The translations under genes and the position numbers were made by a program. Under the pieces are notes generated by a model, which made no database searches, was not told the DNA's origin, and saw only the letters and a program-made list of their open reading frames with translations. From the NCBI GenBank assembly GCA_964639935.1, contig CAZXGT010000001.1, positions 21,752-85,751 of the forward strand: DNA of 64,000 nucleotides, written 5' to 3'. Of this stretch, positions 1 to 7,059 are shown piece after piece (positions within the stretch are counted from its first letter, which is position 1; each line of letters begins with the position of its first letter). The DNA comes from CALNYS01 sp964639935. GTDB taxonomy: Bacteria > Planctomycetota > Phycisphaerae > Phycisphaerales > UBA1924.

Positions 1-336
1 GCCTCCCGGGGGCCGGCGCGGCTCACCGCGCGCGAGGTCGAGGTGCTCGACCGCCTCCTGCTCGGGCTGAGCATCAAGAAGATCGCCGAGGATCTCGAGC
101 GGAGCCCGCACACGGTGCACGATCACGTCAAGAGCCTGCACGCCAAGCTCGGCGCCTCGAGCCGCGGGGAGCTCGTCGCCCGTGCGCTCGGGCACATCGA
201 CCCGCGCGCTGCCGCCGAGACGAGCGCCGAGCCCGGGCTCATCGGAACAACCCCGCAGCGGGCCCCGGGCGACGACCCGGACGGCTCGCCGCGGCCCGTC
301 GTCAAGCCGATGACCCTCGCCGGGCTCAAGCTCTGA
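1..336 (+). CDS. LuxR-type response regulator, C-terminal DNA-binding domain (5' truncated)
   Basis: The open frame runs in from base 1 with no stop, so the protein starts outside the window. The visible part is a GerE/LuxR helix-turn-helix: LTAREVEVLDRLLLGLS, then KKIAEDLERSPHTVHDHVK as the recognition helix, then LHAKLGASSRGELVARAL. The order LTxRExEVL, HTVxxHVxxLHxKLGxxSRxEL is typical of the family. A proline- and glycine-rich tail of about 40 residues follows. The N-terminal half, which could be a receiver, PAS or other sensor domain, is missing, so the signal is unknown. An internal GTG at 43 could be taken for a start, but the conserved LTARE motif lies before it. Confidence 0.85.
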   Translation, partial: ASRGPARLTAREVEVLDRLLLGLSIKKIAEDLERSPHTVHDHVKSLHAKLGASSRGELVARALGHIDPRAAAETSAEPGLIGTTPQRAPGDDPDGSPRPVVKPMTLAGLKL

Positions 337-367
337 GCGACCGGCGCGCTTCTGCTACAACGTGACG

Positions 368-1081
368 ATGAGCAGCCCCGACCGCGCCGCGCGAGCCCTC
401 CGCCAGACGCTTGAGACCTCCGCGCTTCTGGGCGTCGACTTCGCGCCGCGCCGCGTTGAGATTTCGGACCTCCACGAGTCGCCCGTCGCCGAGCCGGCCA
501 CCGCCAAGGGCGAGGCCATGGAGGCCCTCCGCGCCGAGCACGAGCGCGAGTGCCCCGAGCGCGAGTTCATCACCGAATTCAACAGGATCGTCTTCGGCGA
601 GGGCGACCCCGACGCACGCCTCATGTTCATCGGCGAGGCCCCCGGCGCCGACGAGGACCGCACCGGGCGCCCCTTCGTCGGCCGCGCCGGCCAGTTGCTC
701 GAGGGCATGATCCGCGCGATGGGCCTCTCCCGGGAGTCGGTCTACATCGCCAACGTCCTGAAGGTCAGGCCCCCGGGCAACGCCACGCCCACACCGAATG
801 AGGTCGCCGCGTGCGGTCCGTTCCTGCTCCGGCAGATCGAGATCGTCGAGCCCGAGGCGATCGTCACCCTCGGCAAGCCCGCGACGAACTTCCTCCTCGA
901 GACCGACGAGGCTCTCGGGCGGCTCCGCGGACGCTGGCACGAGATCCGCGGCGTCCCCGTCATGCCGACCTACCACCCGGCCTACCTGCTCCGCACGTAC
1001 ACCCCGGAGAATCGCGGGAAGGTCTGGTCCGACCTCCAGCAGGTGATGCAACGCCTCGGGCTCGAGCGCACGCCCGGATGA
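368..1081 (+). CDS. Family 4 uracil-DNA glycosylase lacking two iron-sulfur cysteines
   Basis: Removes uracil from DNA at the first step of base excision repair. The 237-residue protein carries motif 1 GEAPGADEDRTGRPFVGRAG (about 89-108) and the closing motif HPAYLLR (203-209), both typical of family 4 (UDGa). ATG 368 is preferred; a GTG at 362 is in frame two codons upstream. In family 4 a 4Fe-4S cluster is held by CxxC near the N-terminus, by Cys in KCRPP and by Cys in AAC. Here C62 is present, but the second CxxC position is R65, KCRPP reads KVRPP (V133), and only C149 of the second pair remains. The protein has just two cysteines, so a normal cluster looks impossible. About 60 poorly conserved residues precede the domain. 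A hairpin-rich region and a terminator follow. Confidence 0.88.
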   Translation: MSSPDRAARALRQTLETSALLGVDFAPRRVEISDLHESPVAEPATAKGEAMEALRAEHERECPEREFITEFNRIVFGEGDPDARLMFIGEAPGADEDRTGRPFVGRAGQLLEGMIRAMGLSRESVYIANVLKVRPPGNATPTPNEVAACGPFLLRQIEIVEPEAIVTLGKPATNFLLETDEALGRLRGRWHEIRGVPVMPTYHPAYLLRTYTPENRGKVWSDLQQVMQRLGLERTPG

Positions 1082-1097
1082 CGCCCTCGACGCGTCG

Positions 1098-1171
1098 TCG
1101 GGCGATTTCCCGATCCACAGCCGCCCGGGTGGAACCCGCCGGGGCGAACCCCGTATGACTGGATGAACCAG
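1098..1171 (+). ncRNA. Candidate structured RNA: four tandem short hairpins
   Basis: Four consecutive perfect hairpins lie between the glycosylase stop and its terminator. They are TCGGG/CCCGA (1098-1113), CGGG/CCCG with loop TGGAA (1126-1138), CGGGG/CCCCG with loop CGAA (1140-1153) and CTGG/CCAG with loop ATGAA (1159-1171). The last three loops all end in GAA, giving a repeated GG-N-GAACC pattern. This could be a small RNA, a structured 3' UTR or chance folding of GC-rich sequence. I recognise no known RNA family, and the strand is inferred only from the terminator that follows. Confidence 0.3.
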
Positions 1172-1181
1172 CCCCCACGAG

Positions 1182-1228
1182 GCCCGGCGCGTGAGACGAG
1201 AGCGACTCGTCCGCCGCCGGGCTTTTCT
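1182..1228 (+). terminator. Rho-independent terminator after the uracil-DNA glycosylase
   Basis: An outer stem GCCCGGCG (1182-1189) / CGCCGGGC (1215-1222) encloses an inner stem GACGAG (1195-1200) / CTCGTC (1206-1211), followed by TTTTCTT on the plus strand. It lies 100 bases past the glycosylase stop. Confidence 0.65.
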
Positions 1229-1264
1229 TAGGCTCGGAGCATCCGAGCGAGCGGCTCCGGTGGG

Positions 1265-1738
1265 TCAGTTCGGCTCGGCCGCCTCGATATCCGAGACCGT
1301 CGGTGGAACCTTCCCGAAGGAGAGTTCGGTGTCGGCTGGCAGCTTCTCGACCTCCGTCGCCTCCCAGCCGACGAGATCGCCCGTTTCCGGGTCGTACTCC
1401 ACCAGGAACTCGACGCGAACGATGTCGCCGACCTCGACCCCTTCGAGCGAGAGCGCCTCGCCGACGGGGAACGGCATGGCCATGGCGTTCATGCCGGTGG
1501 GTTCGGCCTCATTGGCGTTGGCCTTGAAGGCGGGGATCGCCTCGTGGTAGACCTGAAACTCGGCCTTGGGCTCCGCGGACGACGGGATCTGCATGACGCG
1601 ACCGCGAACGCTGTAGAAGCTCACATTCGCGCTCTCCCGCGCCTCCTGCGTCGCGACTTCGGTCTCGTTCGAGCAGGCGACGAGCGCGAGAGGCGAAAGG
1701 CCAAGCGCAACAGTCACGACGAGTCTTTGGATCAGCAT
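1265..1738 (-). CDS. CusF-like metal-binding lipoprotein
   Basis: Residues 1-22 form a lipoprotein signal with a lipobox ending L-V-A-C22, so the mature protein should be anchored in a membrane facing the periplasm. Residues 45-132 resemble the small beta-barrel copper-binding domain seen in CusF and next to SCO1 proteins: GRVMQIPSS, then YHEAIPAF with H65, then GMNAMAMPFPV with M83, M86 and M88, then GVEVGDIVRVEF. His and Met at these places match the Cu(I) ligand pattern of CusF, although the tryptophan of CusF is absent. The domain is often fused to SCO1/SenC; here it stands alone in 157 residues with an acidic tail. No copper efflux gene is adjacent, so the role in copper handling is inferred. 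Confidence 0.6.
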   Translation of the reverse strand: MLIQRLVVTVALGLSPLALVACSNETEVATQEARESANVSFYSVRGRVMQIPSSAEPKAEFQVYHEAIPAFKANANEAEPTGMNAMAMPFPVGEALSLEGVEVGDIVRVEFLVEYDPETGDLVGWEATEVEKLPADTELSFGKVPPTVSDIEAAEPN

Positions 1739-1777
1739 GCCGGAAGGATAGCCCCGCCCCGGCAGGAGAAGCGGGCG

Positions 1778-2158
1778 CTACGCGGGCTTGACCTCGAGAT
1801 GCTTCTCAACGGAGCGGAAGTCGCCCGCGAGGTGAGGGATGTAGGTCATCTCCCAGGAGGCCCCGGGCTCGACGCGGACGACCTTGGCCGGGTGCTGGCG
1901 AATAAACCACCGACGGCCGCCGCGGGTCTTGGTCGGGGTCTCGCGGCGACGCGTCCGCTGCGCCCGGGCGAGAGCGCGCCGAGCGGAGACATCCTGCCGC
2001 ATCAGCCGCTCGATCGTCTGGACCTCGTTCTCACGGTGCGGACGGGAGGTGACGCTGACGGTGATCTTCTGGCCGGGTTTGACGTTCTCGAGCATGGCGG
2101 TCGCCTCGGGCTCGCCCGGAGCGGTGGTCGGGCGGGGGGATGAAAGTTGCGTGGACAT
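1778..2158 (-). CDS. Small basic protein of unknown function, planctomycete type
   Basis: A 126-residue protein read from ATG 2158. The first 25 residues are Ser/Pro/Thr-rich and look disordered. Then come KPGQKITVSVTSRP, an Arg-rich helical stretch (QRTRRRETPTKTRGGRRWF) and a C-terminal part with VVRVEPGASWEMTYIPH and SVEKHLEV. The layout resembles small conserved planctomycete proteins with an Arg-rich centre, but I know no function. The basic centre could bind nucleic acid, and the beta-rich ends suggest a small barrel; both are guesses. The same frame stays open far upstream antisense to the next gene, which is only a shadow. An internal ATG at 2095 (MLENVKPG) is an alternative start. Confidence 0.6.
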   Translation of the reverse strand: MSTQLSSPRPTTAPGEPEATAMLENVKPGQKITVSVTSRPHRENEVQTIERLMRQDVSARRALARAQRTRRRETPTKTRGGRRWFIRQHPAKVVRVEPGASWEMTYIPHLAGDFRSVEKHLEVKPA

Positions 2159-2260
2159 CGCCCGCGGTTCCGCGAGGCGAGCCCAAGAGGATAACGCCTC
2201 GCCGCCGCTTGTCCAAGCGGGCGCGGAACGCGCGAAGACGGGCGTGTTAGACTGACCGCT

Positions 2261-3643
2261 ATGAGCGATCAGCAGACACCGCAGGGCGCCGGCGGCGCCG
2301 AACCCGACCAGCCCTCCCAGCCCGCGAGGTTCGATCCGCAGGCCGAGCATCAGCAGAAGCCGCAGCTCCGCCCGGTCCGCGGCTTCATGACGCAGCATCA
2401 GGGCCGCCCCATGCTCGGGCTCGCCGACGCGATGCAGGTCTCGGACAAAATGGTCTTCACGGCCCCCGCGGTGCAGACGGTGCTCCCCAAGTTCGACGGC
2501 CAGCACGATCTCGACCAGATCGTCGAGGAGGTTGGCAAGGGGCTCACCCGCGACGTGCTCGAGAACGTCGTCGCCCAGCTCGACGACGCCGGGCTCCTCG
2601 CCGGGCCCAAGTTCGACGCGATGTACGAGAAGCTCAAGGAGGATTTCCACTCCCAGGATCACCTCCCGCCGGGCATCTCCGCGGCCGTCGCCGATCGTCT
2701 GGTGATCCTCGAGCACGGGCAGGAGGCCACCGACGAGCAGAAGGCCGAGGAGGGGCCGGCCAAGCTGCGCGAGCAGTTCGACACCTGGATCGACCAGGCT
2801 CTGAAGGAAGCGAGCGATCCGAGCTTCGACAAGCTGCCCCGGGCCGTCTTCGTTCCAAGCGTTGACTATCAGATGGGCTGGCCCAACTACGGGGCCGTCT
2901 ACGGCCGCATGCGCGTCGTCGATCGCCCGAAGCGGGTCGTCATCCTCGGCTCCCAGCAGGGCGGGTTCGCCACCGGCGTTTGCGGGTGCGACAAGGGCTA
3001 CGCCACGCCCCTGGGCGTCTCCCCGCTCGCCAGAGACTTCTTCGACGCCCTCACCGGCGCCCTCGGCGAAGAGAACACCGAGAAATTCCTCCGCCACCGC
3101 TACGACCACGAACGCGCCCACGCCGTCGAGGCGCAGGTCGCCTGGCTCCAGCACGTTCTGGGCGCCGAGGGCGACACGCCCCCGGTCATGGGCGTGCTGA
3201 TCCACGACATCCTCCAAAAGAGCGGGAAGAGCTACGACGGCGAGGGGCTCGATCTCGACCCCTTCGTCGACGCGCTCAAGGCCGCAATCGATCAGGTCGA
3301 GGGCCCCACCCTCATCGTCGCTTCCGCCGACCTCGCCCACGTCGGCCCGCAGTTCGGCGATCAGCAGAAGCTCGTCGGCGACGATGAACAGGCCCAGGCG
3401 TTCCGCCAGCAGGTCATGCAGCACGACCAGCAGATGGTCGGGCTCATCGGGCAGGGCAAGCACAAGGAACTCGTCAGCGCCATCCAGTGGCAGCAGAACC
3501 GCATGCGCTGGACCGGGCTCGGCCCCATCGTCGCCGCCATGCAGGCCGCCGAGGGCGGGACCCCGAGGCTCCTCAACTACTTCGCCGCCGCCGACCCGCA
3601 GGGCAACGCCCTCGTCAGCAGCTTCGCCGCCTCCATCGGCTGA
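2261..3643 (+). CDS. MEMO-family protein (AmmeMemoRadiSam system protein B type) with N-terminal winged-helix-like domain
   Basis: In this 460-residue protein, residues about 45-115 (LGLADAMQVSDKMVF to LDDAGLL) look like a small winged-helix/PqqD-like module. Residues about 195-455 follow the MEMO fold: RAVFVPSVDY at the place of the usual PHAGY loop, RVVILGSQQGG, ERAHAVEAQVAWLQ in place of EHSxExQLPFL, and LIVASADLAHVGPQFG in place of SSDLSHYG. The His of the first motif is replaced, so the metal site may differ from that of characterised members. MEMO proteins often sit beside AMMECR1 and a radical SAM gene; neither is present here. The next gene, dtd, starts 8 bases after the stop, so the two are probably co-transcribed. 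Function is not known. Confidence 0.75.
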   Translation: MSDQQTPQGAGGAEPDQPSQPARFDPQAEHQQKPQLRPVRGFMTQHQGRPMLGLADAMQVSDKMVFTAPAVQTVLPKFDGQHDLDQIVEEVGKGLTRDVLENVVAQLDDAGLLAGPKFDAMYEKLKEDFHSQDHLPPGISAAVADRLVILEHGQEATDEQKAEEGPAKLREQFDTWIDQALKEASDPSFDKLPRAVFVPSVDYQMGWPNYGAVYGRMRVVDRPKRVVILGSQQGGFATGVCGCDKGYATPLGVSPLARDFFDALTGALGEENTEKFLRHRYDHERAHAVEAQVAWLQHVLGAEGDTPPVMGVLIHDILQKSGKSYDGEGLDLDPFVDALKAAIDQVEGPTLIVASADLAHVGPQFGDQQKLVGDDEQAQAFRQQVMQHDQQMVGLIGQGKHKELVSAIQWQQNRMRWTGLGPIVAAMQAAEGGTPRLLNYFAAADPQGNALVSSFAASIG

Positions 3644-3651
3644 GCGCGCCG

Positions 3652-4128
3652 GTGCGTCTGGTCATCCAGCGCTGCGCTCGCGCGAGCGTCGTCGCCTCCG
3701 CCGATCGACTCGGCGACCCGATCGATCACGCCGAGTCCATCGGCCCCGGCCTCGCCGTGCTCGCCTGCGCTGAAGAGGGCGACGACGACGCCGTCTTCGA
3801 CTGGGCCGCCAGGAAGCTCGCCCAGATGCGCATCTTCGAGGACGACGCCGGCAAGATGAACCGCTCGGTGAGCGACGTCGGCGGGAGCGTGCTCGTGGTG
3901 AGCCAGTTCACGCTCGCGGGCGACGCGAGCAGAGGCAACCGACCGAGCTTCACGCGCGCCGCGCGCCCCGATGTCGCCGAGCCGCTCATCGAGCGACTCG
4001 CCTCGGCGCTCGAGCGGGATCACGGCCTCCCGGTCGCGAGGGGCGTCTTCGGCGGGTCGATGCGGGTGGAGCTCGTCAACGACGGCCCGGTGACGATCAT
4101 CCTTGAACGCCGCCCCGAGCGGCACTGA
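3652..4128 (+). CDS. dtd: D-aminoacyl-tRNA deacylase
   Basis: Hydrolyses the ester bond of D-aminoacyl-tRNA and of glycine mischarged on tRNA-Ala, a translation quality-control step. The 158-residue length is usual. It starts with VRLVIQRCARASV (normally MRxVxQRVxxASV) from GTG 3652 and carries the SQFTLAGD motif and the Gly-cisPro motif in NDGPVTI near the C-terminus, which forms the chiral-proofreading pocket. It is tightly linked to the MEMO-family gene upstream and convergent with a sorting-tail protein gene. Confidence 0.93.
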   Translation: MRLVIQRCARASVVASADRLGDPIDHAESIGPGLAVLACAEEGDDDAVFDWAARKLAQMRIFEDDAGKMNRSVSDVGGSVLVVSQFTLAGDASRGNRPSFTRAARPDVAEPLIERLASALERDHGLPVARGVFGGSMRVELVNDGPVTIILERRPERH

Positions 4129-4145
4129 GGTCGACGCGGCGCGCG

Positions 4146-4183
4146 AAAACGCGGCGTGGTCGCTGGGCAGAGCGCACGCCGCG
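4146..4183 (-). terminator. Terminator for the sorting-tail protein gene
   Basis: Stem CGCGGCGTG (4150-4158) / CACGCCGCG (4175-4183). Read on the minus strand the stem is followed by TTTT. It lies 29 bases past the stop of the gene at 4212. Confidence 0.55.
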
Positions 4184-4211
4184 TGGTAATGATGCTCTCG
4201 GTCGATGTCGC

Positions 4212-4943
4212 TTAGCGTCGCCGACGCGCGGCCGCGAGGCCGGCGAGGCCGAAGAGCGCCGCCGATCCCGGAGACGGGATCACGTCGAAGGCGTTGTCGA
4301 TGGTCAGAACCTGACGCGTGCCGTCGGCGAGCACCGCGCTGAGCTCCCCGCCCAGGAACGCGGTGGTGATGTCCTCGCCGGGCGAGAGCTCAACGGAGAA
4401 GCGTCCGACGAAGATCTCGCTGTTCTCATCAGCGGGGACCGTCGATCCCACGCCCGCCCCCGGGTTCGGCGCCCAGACCCCGCGCAGACGCGTCCCGCCG
4501 GCGACGCCGAAGTCCACCGCGGAAGCGACGAGGATCTCAGAGTCTTCGAACGGCCCGAGCCCGACGTACGAGTCGAACTCGAGCGCCGGCGCGAAATCGA
4601 TCTCGCTCTGGCTCGGCGGAAGGTTGTTCGCGCCGAGGAAGTCGACCTGATAGAACGTGCCGCCCGAGACGCTGATCCCGTCGTTCTGGATCACCGACGC
4701 GAGATCGTTCGAATCGATGGCGGACACCGGAACGCCGCCATCGTCCTGCAGAAACAGGTCGAAGGTGTACACGTTGGTCAGCCCGGTGGGCTGCCCCGCG
4801 AGCGAACCGAAGTTGTACGTTGAGTTGTCGATGACCTCCCAGCGGTGGCCGGTGACGGCGGCGCTGGAGATCGTCGCGCAAGCGAGCAACGCGACGACGC
4901 TGATTGAGGGCGCAGCGCGCCCGATGCATGCGATGCTGTTCAT
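4212..4943 (-). CDS. Secreted protein with PEP-CTERM-like C-terminal sorting tail
   Basis: A 243-residue protein. The N-terminus MNSIACIGRAAPS-ISVVALLACATISSAAV is a signal peptide. The C-terminus has the planctomycete form of the PEP-CTERM signal: IPSPGSAALFG, a short hydrophobic stretch, then RRRR. Such tails are cut and sorted by an exosortase in known systems; no exosortase gene is in this window. The middle (about 30-210) is low in cysteine and beta-rich, with WEVIDNSTYNFGSLAG and VYTFDLFLQDDGG, and I cannot assign a family. ATG 4943 is chosen because GGAGGAG stands 8 bases upstream and the signal peptide starts there; the open frame extends further but with non-coding composition. The leader is shared with the gene at 22031. 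Confidence 0.8.
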   Translation of the reverse strand: MNSIACIGRAAPSISVVALLACATISSAAVTGHRWEVIDNSTYNFGSLAGQPTGLTNVYTFDLFLQDDGGVPVSAIDSNDLASVIQNDGISVSGGTFYQVDFLGANNLPPSQSEIDFAPALEFDSYVGLGPFEDSEILVASAVDFGVAGGTRLRGVWAPNPGAGVGSTVPADENSEIFVGRFSVELSPGEDITTAFLGGELSAVLADGTRQVLTIDNAFDVIPSPGSAALFGLAGLAAARRRR

Positions 4944-4957
4944 CTCTCTGACTCCTC
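4944..4957 (-). promoter_or_regulatory. Leader motif GAGGAGTCAGAGAG with embedded ribosome binding site
   Basis: The 14 bases directly before ATG 4943 read GAGGAGTCAGAGAG on the minus strand. The identical 14-mer, one base further from its ATG, precedes the other sorting-tail gene (22629-22642). GAGGAG is the Shine-Dalgarno element. The identity continues past it, which a ribosome site alone does not explain. Confidence 0.5.
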
Positions 4958-5067
4958 CGGCCGGCGTGACTGCCCCACGCGCACGGACGCGATAAACAAA
5001 CGCGACGGCCTGTGTATTTTCTCTCGGATGTGAATCGGCGCTCCCTGGCAAGGACGCCTTCACTGGC

Positions 5068-5095
5068 AATGTAGAGGAACACGCTCCTGGATCAA
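5068..5095 (-). promoter_or_regulatory. Possible sigma-70-like promoter for the gene at 4212
   Basis: TTGATC (5090-5095) and TACATT (5068-5073) on the minus strand are separated by 16 bases, about 125 bases upstream of ATG 4943. Only matching by eye supports it. Confidence 0.25.
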
Positions 5096-5160
5096 TACCC
5101 TACCCAAAGAATTTTTCGACGCGCAAAGCAATGAGTGCCTTCAACTTGCCAAAACGCCGG

Positions 5161-5520
5161 TCACGCGCGACGCCGGTTCCGCGTCGGGAAGAAAGGCGGG
5201 GGGCGCCGGTTGCGCGGATCGTGCGGGCGGAACCGATCGGGGGCCATCAAGCCGAAACGGCCGAATGGGCTTGCGACGAGGTCGAACCAGCCGAGCACGA
5301 GGTCTCAAGGGCGACAGTCGCGAGCGTCGACGCCGGTCGTTCCGGAGGGCGGGAAGTGGTTGAGGCCAAACGCCTCGGCGTCCGCCCGGGAGACTCTCGT
5401 CTCCATCTGGCGGCCGAAGAGAGGGCGATCGCTCCAGCGGGAGAGATCGGGCCCTCAGCCGAAGGGGCTCACGATGATCGTGGACCCGTTGACATCAGAG
5501 ACTGTGCGTGATGCTTGGTG
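5161..5520 (-). other. Non-genic stretch with a possible degraded reading frame
   Basis: The 695 bases between the genes at 4212 and 5639 hold no convincing intact gene. Two overlapping plus-strand open frames exist (5131-5511 and 5135-5521) but have shadow-like composition. On the minus strand one frame from about 5520 to a TGA at 5161-5163 is strongly GC3-biased and protein-like (for example DLSRWSDRPLFGRQMETRV and GLNHFPPSGTTGVDARD), but it is interrupted by TGA at 5455-5457 and 5305-5307. It may be a decayed gene downstream of the dockerin gene's terminator, or coincidence. I recognise no family. Confidence 0.25.
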
Positions 5521-5555
5521 AGGCCGCCGGGGTTGCGGAGTATTTCCCGGTCTGG

Positions 5556-5592
5556 AAAAAAACGGCAGGGCGGGCTTTCGCCCGCGCTGCCG
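5556..5592 (-). terminator. Strong rho-independent terminator of the dockerin protein gene
   Basis: Stem CGGCAG (5563-5568) / CTGCCG (5587-5592), continued by GCGGGC/GCCCGC around a four-base loop. On the minus strand it is followed by seven T (5556-5562). It lies 46 bases past the stop of the gene at 5639. Confidence 0.85.
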
Positions 5593-5638
5593 CGATGTAT
5601 GGGTTCAGCTCAGGATGAGCTGATGAATCGCAGCGCGA

Positions 5639-6775
5639 TTACGGAGCGGTCCAGCCCCAGTTGTTCAGGAGCAGGGACAGGTCGACCACGTCGACGCCGC
5701 CGTCGAGGTTGAGGTCGCCGTTGGACAGGAGGACCATGGTGTCGTTCTCGCCGCCCGGGGTCTCGCCGTTGCCGCCGTCGTCCGGAACGTGCTTGTTCCA
5801 CTCGACCTTCACGGTGTAGCAGGTGCCGCAGCCGTGGACCGGGGGAAGCTCGACCGGGGGCGTCCCGATGTTGCGGTCGCTCTCGTAGCCCTCGACGTCG
5901 TCGAGGAGGCCGTCGAAGTTCTCATCGCCGGCGCCGGAGACCGAGAAGCGGACGCGGCCGTTGGCGTCGGAGATGACGGCCAGGGAGGCCGCCGGGGCGC
6001 CCGTGGCGACCGGGAAGACCTGCTCGCCGTTCTTGTTCCACCAGCCGAGGATCGCGCAGTTGGGGGTGCAATCCTTCTGGACGCCGCCGATCACGGTGAT
6101 GGCGTAATCGCAGGCGGCCTCGAGGCCCTCGAGCTGGTAGAAGTCGACGTCGTTGTAGATGTCGAAGGTCTCGGTGGTGTTGTCGATCTCGACATCGACC
6201 GTCGCCGTGCCCTCGGGAACGACGTAGTTGATGCGGAACGCCTCGGCGCCCGTCACGAAGGTGCAGAGGTAGATGTCGGTGTCGATGACCGACCCGCCCT
6301 CGTCGTAGTAGGTCACGCAGACCTCGGCCTCGCCGAACTGGCTGTGGGGGGCGTTGAAGAACAGGCCGTTGAACATGTTGTCAACGCCATCGGCACGGCC
6401 GGTCACGCCGAGGCGGACCGTGGCGCCGTCGTCGTCGCCGTTGGCGATCGGGGCGACCCCGAAGCAGGCCGAGGCCTTGCCGTTGCCCTTGGTGGACGAG
6501 TTGTCGTCTTCGCAGACGACGTTGTCCTGCTTGTCGAACATGAACAGGTAGGTGTCGGGGTAGCGGCCCGGGAACTCGTTGGCGTTGAGCTTGCCGGACA
6601 GGTAGAAGCAGAACGGATCGTTGACGTCGACGATCTCACGGGTCTCGAACGTGTCGTTCTCGTCGATGTACGAGGGGGCGCCCTCGTAAGCGACATCGTA
6701 AATCGGCGCGTCGATCGCGAGCGCCATGGAGCTGGCGAACGCAACGCCAGCCGCAGCAGTCAGTGCCTTCAGCAT
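5639..6775 (-). CDS. Secreted dockerin-domain protein of unknown function
   Basis: A 378-residue protein. The signal peptide MLKALTAAAGVAFASSMALA is followed by IDAPIYDVAYEG. The body (about 25-330) is rich in Asp, Asn, Gly and paired cysteines and looks like a beta-sandwich surface protein (DPFCFYLSGKLN, CVTYYDEGGSVIDTD, RVRFSVSGAGDENFDG). It ends with one dockerin-type calcium repeat, GDLNLDGGVDVVDLSLLLNN, giving 'NWGWTAP' at the terminus. In clostridia dockerins bind cohesins in cellulosomes. In planctomycetes they are common on many secreted proteins and no cohesin is seen here, so the partner is unknown. AAGGAG lies about 11 bases before ATG 6775. A promoter-like pair lies upstream and a strong terminator downstream, so it is a single-gene transcript. 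Confidence 0.8.
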   Translation of the reverse strand: MLKALTAAAGVAFASSMALAIDAPIYDVAYEGAPSYIDENDTFETREIVDVNDPFCFYLSGKLNANEFPGRYPDTYLFMFDKQDNVVCEDDNSSTKGNGKASACFGVAPIANGDDDGATVRLGVTGRADGVDNMFNGLFFNAPHSQFGEAEVCVTYYDEGGSVIDTDIYLCTFVTGAEAFRINYVVPEGTATVDVEIDNTTETFDIYNDVDFYQLEGLEAACDYAITVIGGVQKDCTPNCAILGWWNKNGEQVFPVATGAPAASLAVISDANGRVRFSVSGAGDENFDGLLDDVEGYESDRNIGTPPVELPPVHGCGTCYTVKVEWNKHVPDDGGNGETPGGENDTMVLLSNGDLNLDGGVDVVDLSLLLNNWGWTAP

Positions 6776-6846
6776 CGGACTCTCTCCTTGTCGGAACAGG
6801 TTTGTTTGTCGTGAACTCCACGACATGACGGATCTCAGATGCTCAA

Positions 6847-6875
6847 GAGATACCGAAACGGATCCCGCGAAGCAA
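6847..6875 (-). promoter_or_regulatory. Candidate promoter for the dockerin protein gene
   Basis: TTGCTT (6870-6875) and TATCTC (6847-6852) on the minus strand, 17 bases apart, 72 bases upstream of ATG 6775. The same TTGCnn-17-TATCnn arrangement occurs before the genes at 22031 and 26370. Confidence 0.4.
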
Positions 6876-6945
6876 TGGTCTGGGCGCAATCCGTTGAGAC
6901 ACAACAGGGTGCGATTGAGGACCCGGCGCTCCGGTTCGCCCCCGA

Positions 6946-7040
6946 TTAGGGGTGGCTGATATCCTTAAAGTGAGAAATATCAGGAACTTAGGGGTCAATG
7001 CCCCATTGGCCGCCGCGGCCGCCTCCAGCCCAGCCCCTAA
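6946..7040. repeat. AT-richer structured patch between the dockerin gene and nadE
   Basis: TTAGGGG occurs at 6946-6952 and 6988-6994, and inverted at 7034-7040. CTGATAT (6956-6962) and ATATCAG (6977-6983) form an inverted repeat, and GGGG/CCCC (6991-7004) a small hairpin. The patch sits just past the nadE stop and upstream of the dockerin promoter. It may end nadE transcripts or bind a regulator; no T-run settles it. Confidence 0.3.
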
Positions 7041-7059
7041 AGCGAAACAGGGAAAGATT

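Noticed and set aside
5305..5316. C-R-P-TGA read as a selenoprotein CxxU motif
   Set aside because: Three TGA codons occur in the same frame, no selenocysteine insertion element was seen and no known selenoprotein matches.
5131..5521. Two overlapping plus-strand open frames
   Set aside because: No recognisable content, no ribosome site, and the minus strand has the better coding bias in this region.
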